A stretch of 64,000 bases of DNA. Source: Candidatus Thiovulum stygium (GTDB lineage: Bacteria > Campylobacterota > Campylobacteria > Campylobacterales > Thiovulaceae). The stretch lies in assembly GCA_021582295.1 (NCBI GenBank), contig CP091137.1, positions 1,382,001 to 1,446,000 of the forward strand, given 5' to 3'. Under the pieces are notes generated by a model, which saw nothing but the letters and a program-made list of their open reading frames with translations, ran no database searches and was not told where the DNA came from. Made by a program: the position numbers and the translations under genes. Every line of letters starts with the position of its first letter. The first letter of the stretch is position 1. Positions 36,387 to 46,845 of the stretch are shown piece after piece.

Positions 36387-39300
36387 CTATTTTGCCATGT
36401 CTCCAATTGTATTTGATCTAATTAAATCATCGATACTAACTTGTCGTTTGTCTCCAAAGTAGTATATCGCACTTAAACCAAAAAACAGACTGTTATAAGT
36501 GCCTGAAGATTGATAGCCTAAACCTGCTAAAAATTCTGTTGAACTATCAACTTTGTAGCCCAAAAATCCTTTTATTTCATAGCCAAAACTTGAAACTTTC
36601 CCTTCTGATGAGGTGTTATCGAATAGATCAGGTTCATTTGTAAAACTTACAAAACCGACATTTCCTTTAACTTTCCAAAAAAGCGATTCGTTTTCAATTT
36701 TAGCAATATCATAATAAATACCAAATAGCATAAAATTTTTTGGACTAAAATATCCACCATTTCCTATTCCGTCAGCTCCAATAGTAAAGCTAGAGAGGTC
36801 TCTTTATTTTCTAAGACATTTAAACCTGAAACAGTATAGTAATAATTTAAGCCTCCTGCAAAAATTTGATCGCCAATTGAATATTTAATGCCAGTTTCGA
36901 CACCAGTTTTTGTAACAGAACCGCGAATTCCAGAACCTGTAACAATTGATTCATTAATATCTTTTGTAGTAACGATATCAATTCCACTTGTATTAAACCA
37001 ACTATAACTATCACCAACTCTTGAAAGCATAGAATCTTTAATACTGCGAGTTGCCCAAGCCAAATCAAGTGAAACATTTCCAATGACAGTTGAATATTTT
37101 AAAGTCCAAAGATTTTTCTTTGCAGTTGCAATAGATGGTTGAGGAATTGTTCCGAATTCAGCCCCATATATAGATTTATCAGTTTTATATTCATAGCCAA
37201 GTAATATTTCATAAATAGTTGAAACACTTTGAACATTACCGCCCGATCGCATGTCGCCATATCTTTGCAAACTTTCAGAAACTATCTGTCCATTTGATAA
37301 ATTTAAAAAATTAACATTGCCATAAATATGATGAGAAAGACCTAAATATTTATGAAAATCGATCGCTGGAAGAGTAAAAGAGTCGAGAGTATCAATTCCA
37401 GAACTTCCTGATCTTGTTTTATATAACACACCAAGTCCGATACTATCGAGATTTTCACTTAAAATATCTTTTTTTAGAGAAGCAACTTTTGAAAGAAAAC
37501 TATTATCTGGAGATGATTCACTATTTTCGCTATTTGTATCAGTTGGAATTTCATCACTTTCAAAATATTCCTGATTTTTAAACTCTTTTTTTACCTCATC
37601 ACTTTTTTTAATAGGTAAATTATCTGTTTCTGAATATTGTTCAAGTTCAGAACTTGATGGAGTTTTTATATTTGGATCATCTAAAAATGAGAACGGAGCA
37701 GTTCCAACATCTAATTTTTCTTCTGGAGTTTTTTGTCCAAAAATATCTTCTATTGAAAAATTTTGACTATTTTGAGTTTGTAAAGATTTTATATGAGCAT
37801 TATTTAATTCTTCTCGTTTAAGTTGTTCTGCAGTTTTCGGAACTGTTGGTAACTCTTCGAGATCAGCAATCTCAAAACCATTGCTGTTGTCCGATTTTTT
37901 TTTTGACTTCGATTCCACCAGAATCAGAATTTACAGGTTGTAAATTTGTTTGAGAATTTGGATTTGGAGGCGAACCATTTCCTATAAATGGATTATAAGT
38001 GTCCATTGAATCTCGAGAAGTTGAACCACTTGTAACAGATGAAGACGAAGACGAAGACAAAGATGAACCTAAATCAAGTTGATTTTGAGCAATTGAAGTT
38101 CCACCATTATTTCCAACAGTTTTTGCACTTTTACCAACTGAATATCTACCAAGTTCTTCGATTAATTTAATAACTCTATAAGAATCTTTTTTAAATCCAA
38201 TATCTTTATAAATTTCAGCAACTTTATATAATAAATCTATATCGCTACTCTTTTCAGTGTATTGAAAATATTCTCGAGCTTTGTCCATCTGTTTTAAATT
38301 AACATAAGCAAGACCAACACCATAACGAATCGTATAATTTTCAGGATCTTTAGCCAAAATTTTATTAAAATAATATATAGCATCGTTATATTTTTTGCTA
38401 TTTAATCCTGCCCAACCAGCACTTTCTATAAAAAATGAATCATTTGGTTCCATTTGAAGCCCAGCTTTTGCACCTTTTAAAGCATAAGCATAATCTTTTT
38501 CTGCAAGTGAAACTGCAGTATATTTTTTATAAAATTTAATATAAAAATCACGAAGAGTCATTTTTTGTTCATCATTCATTTGAAAACCTTCAAATTTGCT
38601 TAACAAAGTTTGAGTTTGATCAAATAAATTTTGTTCTAATAATAAATTTAATAGTTTCATTTTTGATTTAATTGAAAAGCTCGACCGTAATAAAAATAGG
38701 CATCTCGATTTTTTTCATTTCCATATTTAAATCACCAAGAATTAAATATAAATCTAAATTTGTTGGTTCTTCAAGAAGCATCTCTTTTGCAAGAACAAGG
38801 GCATCTTTTGATCTTTTTTGTTGTATATATAATTTTAATTTGATTTTATTTATCTTTTTTTCAACTCCATCTTTATTTTGAGCTTTTAATTTAGCTAAAT
38901 ATTGCAAAGCATCATCATATTTTTCTTGAGCTGTATGTATATTTGCAAGACCTTCTAAAGCATCAGTATTAGTTTCATCTTTTGATAAAATAGTCTCATA
39001 ATATTCAATTGCACTTTTATACTGTTTTTCAGATTCATAAACTTTGGCAAATGATAATAAAACTTTGGCATTTGTCGGATACATTAAATATAATTTTCGA
39101 AGAAGACTTTTTGCCTGATGATATCTACCATCAGCGATTAAACCTTCGATTTCCAAAAGTTGTTGATCTCGTTTTGGATTATAATCGAGATTAATTTGAA
39201 AATCTGGATCAAGTGAATCAAAAAAATCATTTGCTTTATCAGGCTGTTTCGCTTTTAAATATGCTTCAATCAACATATTTGCACTCTTAAAATCTTTTCG

Positions 39301-40311
39301 TTTTGCAAAAAGTTTTTTTGCTTCAGGAATAACACGATCATATTCTTTAATATTATTATAAGCATATGATAATCCTTCTGCAACATCTGTCGAATCAGCT
39401 TCTATTTCTCCAGCTTTAGTAAAATATGCAATTGATTTATCAGGATTAGTTGAAACATTTTTCCAACCTTCTTTTAAATTCATATTATATTCAATAGTTT
39501 TATAAGTCTTTTTGATATCACTACGATCTGTTAAATCTATAACTTTCGAAAGAGTTATATAAGCTTTATTCCAATCACCTTCATTCATAAAAACAAGTGC
39601 AAGTCCAAAAGATGAATCGATATCTTGATCATTATATTGCAAAAGATCAGAAAAGATCTCTTTAGCTTTTGAAAGCTGTTTGCTATTTAAAGCTAAATAA
39701 CCCTCATTTGCTGTATATTTTGAAACTCCATTTTTTAATTTTGTTGTTATTGGTCTATCTGTTAAAGAACTTTTTTCGTTGTTATCGCTATTATCATTAC
39801 TATTTTGAATTTTAGATTCATAATCATTGCTTTGAAATGGTATATTTTTATCTTTTACTATAAAATTATCTATACCTACTTGTTTTAAAATAGCAATGCC
39901 ATTTTTAAGATCATTTTTATTTTGTGAAGGATTACAACGAACATATATATTCTGACCCTCTTTTACATAACATTTTAATCCAAGAGCTTCGATTCTATTT
40001 TTTTGTTGTTCAGCCATTCGTTTGCCAGATTCAGAAATTCTACCTGTCATTGTTTGAATAGCATAATAATTTCCTTCAGAACTAGAATAATTCTTTTGAA
40101 TTTTAACAGCTCGTTTTTTAGGTTCTTCTCTATATTGCTGTTGTTGTTGAACTGGAGCAGGTCTATCTTTTTGCCCTTTTGCCAATTCAGAAGTTATGAC
40201 GATTCTCTCTTCAATTGCAGTTGATGGAGTATTATTATCAGATTTATATGAACTATAAATATCAAGAGCTTTTTTATAATCTCCTGTTCGTTCATATTTT
40301 TTTCCTAAATT
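36387..40311 (-). pseudogene. bcsC: Cellulose synthase subunit BcsC-like (TPR plus outer-membrane barrel), multiply frameshifted
   Basis: Four overlapping reading-frame pieces add up to about 1300 residues of one protein. The upstream pieces are rows of TPR helices (for example NLGKKYERTGDYKKALDIY near 40300) and a SPOR-like region. The last two pieces form the beta-barrel, whose C-terminus contains GGYFSPKNFMLFGIYYDI, the classic BcsC ending. Breaks occur at a T7 run (38709-38715, one short), T5 (38660-38664, one short), T10 (37895-37904) and near 36795. BcsC guides cellulose through the outer membrane. The N-terminus with its signal peptide is missing because bcsZ runs directly into it. Confidence 0.75.
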
Positions 40312-41056
40312 GAGTATCTGTTCTTATAGAATCAAAACCAAAAATTGACTCATTTTCAAAATAGTTATATTTTTGAGAATTTAGATCTAATTTAATCCAA
40401 TCTGGATGAATTTGAAGATTTCCAAGAGCCGAACCTTTAAACATATCGATATTATCGAAATTTATAGCTTTCCAAACTTTATCAGAATCATATAGAGCAA
40501 ATTTATCAAAAATAAAAGGTATATTATAAGATGGGTTTAATTTTATATATTCATTTTTATTAAATCCGAATTGAGCTGGAAGTAATAAAAATTTGCCATT
40601 TATTTTTATAATAGTATGCTCTTTAATAGCTCTAATTAAATTTCTAGCTTCTGATAAATAAGTAGGATCATTCAATTTTTCATATGCAATTAATAGTGAA
40701 TATGCGATCCACATGTCGCCATCAGTTGCATTATTTAAATCTAACATCCCCCAACTTCCATTTTCTCGTTTGCCCCATTTCCAACCATATAAATTATTTT
40801 TATTAATTTCGATATTGGTTTTTAGCCAATCTTTAATAAGTTGAAAAGTTTTAAAATCGCCATAAGATACGGCGAAAAAGAGTCCATAACCAATTGATTC
40901 TGTATGAGTAATATTTTTATTAAAACGATCTATTACTCGACCTTCAGCTGTTATAAAATTTTTTTTAAATTGTGTCCAATAATCATGATTCAAGCCATAT
41001 AACTCCGAAAATAAGAATATAAAAAAAACCAAACCTATTTGTTTAATCTGCATCAT
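40292..41056 (-). pseudogene. bcsZ: Endoglucanase BcsZ (GH8), C-terminally truncated
   Basis: A 254-residue piece with a signal peptide (VFFIFLFSELYG) and the glycoside hydrolase family 8 signature ATDGDMWIAYSLLIAYEKL. The early TESIGYGLFFAV holds the usual catalytic Glu. The family normally has about 350 residues. Here the match ends at FGFDSIRT and the DNA continues in another frame as bcsC TPR sequence. This looks like a deletion that fused bcsZ to bcsC. BcsZ trims nascent cellulose in the periplasm. The start overlaps the bcsB module upstream by 14 bases. Confidence 0.8.
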
Positions 41057-41952
41057 GATGATAACGAGCCTTATATAATAATAATACTTTTCTTAAAAGA
41101 TAAGTTGCTAATATAACTAAGATTAGAGATATAAAAAAGAAAAGTATGGGTCTTTCTCCAATCATTGAGTATATTTTACTGATTTCAGAAATAGAACCTA
41201 CGAAATATTTTTCTTGAACATCAAAATTAAAAAGTTCGCGATTATCTGGAGAGACAAGTTGCGAAATAACTAAATCGCCTCTGATTTTTTCTCTAAATTT
41301 TGGATCTAAAACTTGTTTAACTTCTTCTGATATATTTATATTTTGTCCAGAAAACAATAAAATAGTTTTTTCACTTTGATATGGGGATTGAAAAAATTGT
41401 GTGATGAGGTAATTACTTTTTTCTGTTGTTTCAAAGAGTCTAATAAAACGAGTTCTACCCTCTTTATTTTCTTCGATTTCTCGTTCTGCTAATTCTTCAA
41501 GAGATAATGCAAATTTATTTGATAAATCGATATCTCGAATATAACCCTGTTTTGATAAAACAAGAGGAGCTTGACGATAAATTTCATCAAATTTTTCATT
41601 ATATTCGCCAATTACAATCATATTTTTACCATATTGATCTCCATCTAAATCTTGTCCAATTTCTAAATAATATGGTGGATATTTAACACTTTCACCAAGA
41701 AATCTTGAAACTTGCATTAATGCTTCAATAGATTTTGAACTTTGATCTGTTAATAAAAAATATGTATCTTGTAAATCTGGATATATAGAATATGGATATG
41801 CTGATGAGATAAAATCTCTTAAATCTGCCATTCCAAGCCAATGTTCAGCTTCAGGATTTTGTCTTATCTAAAACTATCCCATCTCGATAAATTTTTATCT
41901 GTTCGCCATTTAAAGATAAACATAATAATATTAAAAGTAAAAATAACATCAT
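41043..41952 (-). pseudogene. bcsB: Cellulose synthase subunit BcsB-like gene, second copy, internally deleted and frameshifted
   Basis: A start at 41952 gives a signal peptide (MMLFLLLILLCLSLNGEQIK) and about 14 more residues, then the frame breaks. The continuing frame begins PEAEHWLGMADLRDFISSAY and PYSIYPDLQDTYFLLTD, the last flavodoxin-like part of BcsB, and ends in a C-terminal membrane helix (FFFISLILVILATYLL) and a short basic tail. The whole carbohydrate-binding front half is missing. So this is a separate bcsB gene reduced to its ends. BcsB anchors at the inner membrane and escorts the glucan. Confidence 0.7.
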
Positions 41953-41958
41953 CTATTT

Positions 41959-43370
41959 TTAGAACTCTGTTATCTTCCTATATTCATCATTTTCATAAAG
42001 TCTTTCTTTCTCATAACCATCTATAAGATCTTTAATTTTATATTTTTCTCCCATTCGATAGCTATAAGATTTTTCACTTTCGATATTATAAAGCCATAAA
42101 TCACCGTCAAAATTTCCTAAATTTTTAGCAATTAAACCCTCTTGAATTCCTTTTAAAAGTGTTTTTGGGGTTTTAGCCAATAATTCAAAAACAATTCTAT
42201 TTGGATTAAAAGGAGATTTATAAGTTTGAGCAACAAGATAATTTGAGAAATCTACATTTTCAACTGTTTTTAATTGCATTTTTACCCGTTTATCAAGTTC
42301 ATTTCTAATTAAACTCTCTTTTTGCATACCCGTTTTGGTAAATTTAATTGGTGCATTTTCATAAAGTGGTGCATATCTTTCGATTTGACCTCCAAGCACA
42401 ATTATATCTTTATCAAGAATTTTATTAATATCATATGTTATTGTCATTCGATATCCTGGATAATCAATTGTTTTGCCTAACTGAAAAGCTACTTGCATTG
42501 CCGAAGCAATAGTTTCAGCATAAAAATCTGTTATTAAAATTCCTGTATTTTGCAAATCTGGATATATTGAAAACGGAAAAGCCATATTTGAAATATATAG
42601 TAAATAATGAGTAACTTTCATTATTTACTATATTGTAAAGCCAAACATCTCCATCAAATTTACCAAGATGAATAGGCGAAAAACCATGTTCAATTCCTTT
42701 TATAAGAGTTGTTGGTTCTAAACTAGAAATTTCTAATATAACTCTTCTTTTATTAAATGGCGATTGATATGTCTGAACAACTAAATAATCTTTTAAATTT
42801 GTAGATTCCATAATTTTGGTTGTTGATGTATGTTGTTTAATTCGCAAACCACCTTCATCAATATATTTCGATGAAAGAGCAATCTCTTTTATAAGTCAAT
42901 TTGAGTCCAAATTGAACTTGTTACTGGAGCTGAAGTATCTTCGATATCCTCTTTTCCTTGACCTGAAAGATAATGTTGAATAAGTTTTGCACCAATTTTA
43001 TTATATTCATCAAGAGTGTTTATAGGAATATCAGCAGAAATAGTTACAACACCGCTATCTTTAAATCGTTGTTCATTTAAATTAAACTGTCTAATAACTA
43101 TATTATTAGAAGTTATAGCAATAGTAGAACGAGCATGATATAAAACAAGAGATGGAACATAACGAATTTCGGCTCTCATTTTGATAATTTCTAATCTATT
43201 TGGAATAGGAACAATAACAAATTGATTTCCCATTGGACCCATTAAAATTGTTTCGATTTGATAGGGGTTTTCGTAATTAAAATATAATCGCATTAGATAT
43301 CGATTATCCCCAACCTTTGCAACTTCTATTCGTTTTTCATCAGTTAAAGCTCGGTAAAGTCGATTTTGGT
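41959..43370 (-). pseudogene. bcsB: Cellulose synthase subunit BcsB-like gene, first copy, rearranged
   Basis: The front part (43370 to 42890) reads FVIVPIPNRLEIIKMRAEI, then RYVPSLVLYHARSTIAI, and ends SSIWTQIDL, matching the N-terminal carbohydrate-binding part of BcsB. After a stop the sequence resumes in another frame with the second half of a module (YLVVQTYQSPFNKRRVI to FDGDVWLYNIVN). At about 42630 it jumps to the start of a similar module (MAFPFSIYPDLQNTGILITD) that runs to the stop at 41959 and repeats YLVAQTYKSPFNPNRIV and FDGDLWLYNI. At least two deletions and frame changes are needed. No bcsA catalytic gene lies upstream. Confidence 0.65.
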
Positions 43371-43380
43371 GTTAGCCTAA

Positions 43381-43750
43381 ATATAGAAATATATAGGAAA
43401 TGCGACTCATTTTTTCGACCTCCTTAAAATTTTCTGAATAAAAAATTAAATTATTAATTCGTTATCTTTATAATTTTAACAAAAAGAGATATATAAATAG
43501 AGTTTGCTTTAAAAAAAATTTATGATTTTAATTTGTTAAGAAAATAGCTAAATAATAATTCAAAAGATATATCTATTTTAATCGATATATGGTTTCTCTT
43601 ATGTTAATAAAAATATTAAGATATTTTCTATTTTTCAACTAGATATTAATTAAATAGCTTTTATTAGTAGTTGATTTTAATTTTTTAGTTTAGTTTAAAG
43701 AAAAATTATGTAGAATTTGCCAAAATAAATTTTTTAATTAAAGGATAAAA
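43381..43750. other. Intergenic region between the bcs remnants and the Ter cluster
   Basis: About 370 A+T-rich bases separate divergent gene sets. A minus-strand GGAGG at about 43429-43433 is a good ribosome site that no longer has an intact gene after it, suggesting a lost bcs start. A plus-strand TAGAAT at 43711-43716 is a likely -10 for the terB-like genes, and AAAGGA precedes the first of them. I see no remains of bcsA here. Confidence 0.45.
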
Positions 43751-44164
43751 ATGTTTGGCAATCTTTTCGGAAAACGAAATATTGAATTAACTCCTAGATT
43801 AGCTCTTGCAGTAGCTTCTATTTATATGATTTCAGCTGATGGTTATATACCAGATGAAGAAGTGGGTTCATTGGCTGCTATGTTTGGCGGTGATGAAGGA
43901 ATTATTGAAACAGCAGTTGAATATGTTAAACAAAGCAGTGATGCTATGACAAATGTATCTAAAATCGCGAATATATTAAGTGCTGAACAAAAAGAAATTG
44001 TTATAATAAATTTATTAGATGTTCTTCTTGCTGACGGCGAAGCTTCTGAAACTGAAAAAGAAATTTTCTTTAAATTTGCTGAAGCTTTTAATTTTGATCA
44101 AGCTAAATTAGAACCTATATTCGATATTGTTTCTAAGAAAAATAGCATTTCTCTTTTAAGTTAA
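43751..44164 (+). CDS. TerB-like helical protein, first tandem copy
   Basis: A 137-residue all-helical protein of the TerB/DjlA-N type. The conserved acidic metal-site pattern appears twice: MISADGYIPDEEVGSL and LLADGEASETEKEIF. These proteins belong to Ter stress systems linked to tellurite, metal and phage resistance, where TerB scaffolds a membrane complex. It is a tandem duplicate of the next gene, 18 bases away, and is followed by terD. The C-terminus SKKNSISLLS is nearly repeated in the paralog. Confidence 0.8.
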   Translation: MFGNLFGKRNIELTPRLALAVASIYMISADGYIPDEEVGSLAAMFGGDEGIIETAVEYVKQSSDAMTNVSKIANILSAEQKEIVIINLLDVLLADGEASETEKEIFFKFAEAFNFDQAKLEPIFDIVSKKNSISLLS

Positions 44165-44182
44165 AAATTAAAAAGGTAATTA

Positions 44183-44593
44183 ATGTTTGGCGGAATTTTT
44201 AGTGGTAAAATTGAATTAACTCCTAGATTAGCTTTAGCTGTTTCTAGTGTTTATATGATTGCTTCAGATGGTGTTTTGGCTCAAGAAGAAATCGGATCTT
44301 TAATTGCTATGTTTGGTGGTGATAGAAAAATTATTGAGAATGCAGTGAAATATATTCAACAAAATAGTAATATCGAAGTTAATATATCTAAAATAGCATC
44401 TATATTAAATAATGAACAAAAAGAAATAGTTATATTTAATTTATTAGATGTTCTTCTTGCTGACGGCGAAGCTTCTGAACAAGAAAAACAGCTATTTTTT
44501 GCATATGTAGAAATTTTTAAATACGATCAAGCAAAAATTGAACAAATTTATGAAATATTTGCTATAAAAAATAGCATTTCTAAATTGAACTAA
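44183..44593 (+). CDS. TerB-like helical protein, second tandem copy
   Basis: A 136-residue paralog of the preceding gene with the same two acidic repeats (MIASDGVLAQEEIGSL and LLADGEASEQEKQLF). A 42-base block coding for NLLDVLLADGEASE is identical in the two genes, although neighbouring regions have diverged, pointing to gene conversion or strong constraint. AAAAGG precedes the ATG. Twenty bases separate it from terD. Confidence 0.8.
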   Translation: MFGGIFSGKIELTPRLALAVSSVYMIASDGVLAQEEIGSLIAMFGGDRKIIENAVKYIQQNSNIEVNISKIASILNNEQKEIVIFNLLDVLLADGEASEQEKQLFFAYVEIFKYDQAKIEQIYEIFAIKNSISKLN

Positions 44594-44613
44594 AAATTAA
44601 AAAGGAATAAAAA

Positions 44614-45177
44614 ATGGGTATTGATTTATCAAAAGGTGGTAGAATAGATCTTTCTAAAGAGGCTCCAGGTTTAGAAAAAGTTACAATCGGTCTTGGTTGG
44701 AATCCTAATGTTACTGATACAGGAACAGGTTTCGATTTAGATGTATCGATTTTTATGGTTAATGAAAATCTTAAAACTCCAGCTGATAAATTTTTCGTTT
44801 TTTATAATAATAAAAAATCGGAAGATGGTTCTGTTACTCACGGTGGCGATAATTTAAGTGGTGTTGGAAATGGCGACGATGAGGTTATAACAGTCGAACT
44901 TCCAAAAGTTGATTCTCGAATTAGCGAAATTATTTTTGTCGTAACAATTTATGAAGCTGATAAACGAAAACAGAATTTTGGTCAAGTTTCAAAATCTTAT
45001 ATTCGTCTTTTAGATGAAACTAAAGAAATTGCAAAATATGAACTTGAAGATGATTTCTCAACAGAAACTGCTATCGAATTTGGAAAACTTTATAAAAAAA
45101 GTGGAACATGGAGATTTCAAGCGGTTGGAACAGGTTTTAAATCTGGTTTGCAATCTTTTGTAGATAAATATTGCTAA
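44614..45177 (+). CDS. terD: TerD family calcium-binding stress protein
   Basis: A 187-residue TerD/TerE/TerZ-type beta-sandwich protein. It opens ISLSKGGRIDLSKEAPG-like (IDLSKGGRIDLSKEAPGLEK) and has LGWNPNVTDTGTGFDLDVS, FFVFYNNKKSEDGSVTHGGD and SGVGNGDDEVITVELPKV. The acidic residues of DLD and GDDE form the family's calcium sites. It is expected to be cytoplasmic and membrane-associated with TerB partners. A GATGAGGT copy lies at 44878. Confidence 0.93.
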   Translation: MGIDLSKGGRIDLSKEAPGLEKVTIGLGWNPNVTDTGTGFDLDVSIFMVNENLKTPADKFFVFYNNKKSEDGSVTHGGDNLSGVGNGDDEVITVELPKVDSRISEIIFVVTIYEADKRKQNFGQVSKSYIRLLDETKEIAKYELEDDFSTETAIEFGKLYKKSGTWRFQAVGTGFKSGLQSFVDKYC

Positions 45178-45208
45178 TTATATAAAATAAAAAGAAAGCA
45201 GGTTAAAA

Positions 45209-45679
45209 ATGTTTGATTGGAATGAGATAAAAGCGAAAGCTGATTCGTTCTTAAACGATGCAAGTCGAACGATAAAACAATATACTCCAGAAAGTTGGAG
45301 CAAAGAGAAACAATTTGTAAATGCACTTGTGGCTTCAATAGCACTTATGACAGTTGCTGATAAACGAGTTGATACTCGAGAAGTTAAATCTGCTATGGAT
45401 ATTATAAATCAGATTGATCAAATCGCTGAATTAAATATGCAAAAAGAGGCTATTGAACTATTTGAACTTCATCTTGAAAAATTATTACCAAATGTTGAAA
45501 ATGGCATGAAATTAACTATCGAAACAGGTAAATTACTTGGCGATGTTGCAAAAGTTAAAGCTTATCCAGAATATCCGCCAATGGTTATAAACCTAATTGA
45601 ATATCTTGCTTCTGTTGATGGCAATATTTCTGAAGAAGAAATTGCTATGAAAAAGAAACTAGTTGAAACTTTAAGCTAA
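45209..45679 (+). CDS. terB: TerB family protein
   Basis: A 156-residue protein more like classical TerB than the two tandem copies. It begins FDWNEIKAKADSFLNDASRT, then has ALMTVADKRVDTREV and YLASVDGNISEEEIAM, the two acidic pairs of the TerB metal site. It closes the four-gene Ter set. No terC, terA or terZ is present in the window, so partners must lie elsewhere or the set works alone. Confidence 0.85.
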   Translation: MFDWNEIKAKADSFLNDASRTIKQYTPESWSKEKQFVNALVASIALMTVADKRVDTREVKSAMDIINQIDQIAELNMQKEAIELFELHLEKLLPNVENGMKLTIETGKLLGDVAKVKAYPEYPPMVINLIEYLASVDGNISEEEIAMKKKLVETLS

Positions 45680-45771
45680 GATATAAATCTCTCTAAAATC
45701 TTCAAGTCTCTATATATTTTTTAAATATGTAGAGACAAAACTAAAATTTATTTTAATTTTTGAGGCTCTAA

Positions 45772-46827
45772 ATTAAACCACTTTTATATATACATATACC
45801 ATTTTGCGATAGCAAATGTTCTTATTGCTCTTTTAATAGTTATACAAATTTACATAATCTAAGAGACAATTATGTAAATGCACTTATAATTCAACTTCAT
45901 TATCAAATAAATTTATTAAATATTACTAAATTTAAAACTATTTTTATTGGTGGTGGGACTCCATCAACTCTTACAATTAAACAACTTGAAAAAATATCTA
46001 ATTTTCTAAATATATATTTAGAAAATGAGACTGAACTAACAATAGAGGCGAATCCAAATTCTGCAACTTTAGAATGGCTTACAGAAATTAAAAATTTAGG
46101 TTTTAACCGTTTAAGCCTTGGAGTTCAAAGTTTTGATAATCAAAAATTAAAATTTTTGGGCAGAAATCACTCTGGGAAAAATGCAATTGAATCAATAGAA
46201 AAAAGTTTTAAAGTTGGCTTTAAAAATATAAATATGGATATTATTTATAATACAGCTGTTGATTCTCGCAAACTTCTTGAAAAAGATATAAACATAGCTT
46301 TATATTTACCAATTAATCATATTAGTGCTTATAGTCTGACAATTGAAGACAATACACTTTTTAGCGATCGCGGTGAAAAAAGTTTTGAAAATCTTGAAGA
46401 TACAGAATGGCTTTTTAATAAAATTTCTCAAAAGTTCGAGCAATATGAAATTTCAAATTTTGGAAATGAATCAAAGCATAATTTAGGTTATTGGCAAGGT
46501 GATAATTATCTCGGAATTGGTAGCGGTGCTGTTGGTTTTTGGGAAAATCATCGAATTTATCCGCATCGAGATGTTGCTAAATATATCGCGAATCCAATTG
46601 ATTTTCAGATTGAAAAACTTTCTGAAAATGATTTACGATTCGAAAAGCTCTTTTTGGGTTTTCGTTCAAAAGTTGGAGTTTTTAAAAATATTCTTTCTGA
46701 TAACGAAATAAAAATTGCTAATATGCTTGTTCAAGAAAATATTTTAAAATTTATAGAAAATCGTTATATTAATAAAAATTATTTAATTGCCGATGAGTTA
46801 GCTTTACGAATTTTTAAAGAAAAATAA
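45772..46827 (+). CDS. hemW: HemW-like radical SAM protein (coproporphyrinogen oxidase family) with an apparent ATT start
   Basis: A 351-residue protein in one continuous frame. It starts KPLLYIHIPFCDSKCSYCSF, where CDSKCSYC is the radical-SAM cluster motif. It continues with FIGGGTPSTLTIKQLEK, ANPNSATLEWL and GFNRLSLGVQSF, all standard for HemN/HemW. The short first loop after the cluster motif fits HemW, a heme chaperone, rather than HemN. No ATG, GTG or TTG lies between the in-frame stop at 45769 and the cluster motif. The only reasonable start is ATT at 45772, with TGAGG six bases ahead. Starting at the internal ATG at 46156 would remove the catalytic motif. Confidence 0.85.
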   Translation: MKPLLYIHIPFCDSKCSYCSFNSYTNLHNLRDNYVNALIIQLHYQINLLNITKFKTIFIGGGTPSTLTIKQLEKISNFLNIYLENETELTIEANPNSATLEWLTEIKNLGFNRLSLGVQSFDNQKLKFLGRNHSGKNAIESIEKSFKVGFKNINMDIIYNTAVDSRKLLEKDINIALYLPINHISAYSLTIEDNTLFSDRGEKSFENLEDTEWLFNKISQKFEQYEISNFGNESKHNLGYWQGDNYLGIGSGAVGFWENHRIYPHRDVAKYIANPIDFQIEKLSENDLRFEKLFLGFRSKVGVFKNILSDNEIKIANMLVQENILKFIENRYINKNYLIADELALRIFKEK

Positions 46828-46845
46828 TAAGTAGAAAGATAATTA

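Noticed and set aside
37895-37904. T10 run in bcsC as a phase-variation switch
   Set aside because: The gene carries several other breaks, and the cluster lacks bcsA, so switching this one run would not restore function. Homopolymer error or decay is simpler.
46156-46827. A shorter hemW-like gene starting at the internal ATG
   Set aside because: The same frame continues upstream to the radical-SAM cysteine motif, so the shorter form would lack the catalytic part.
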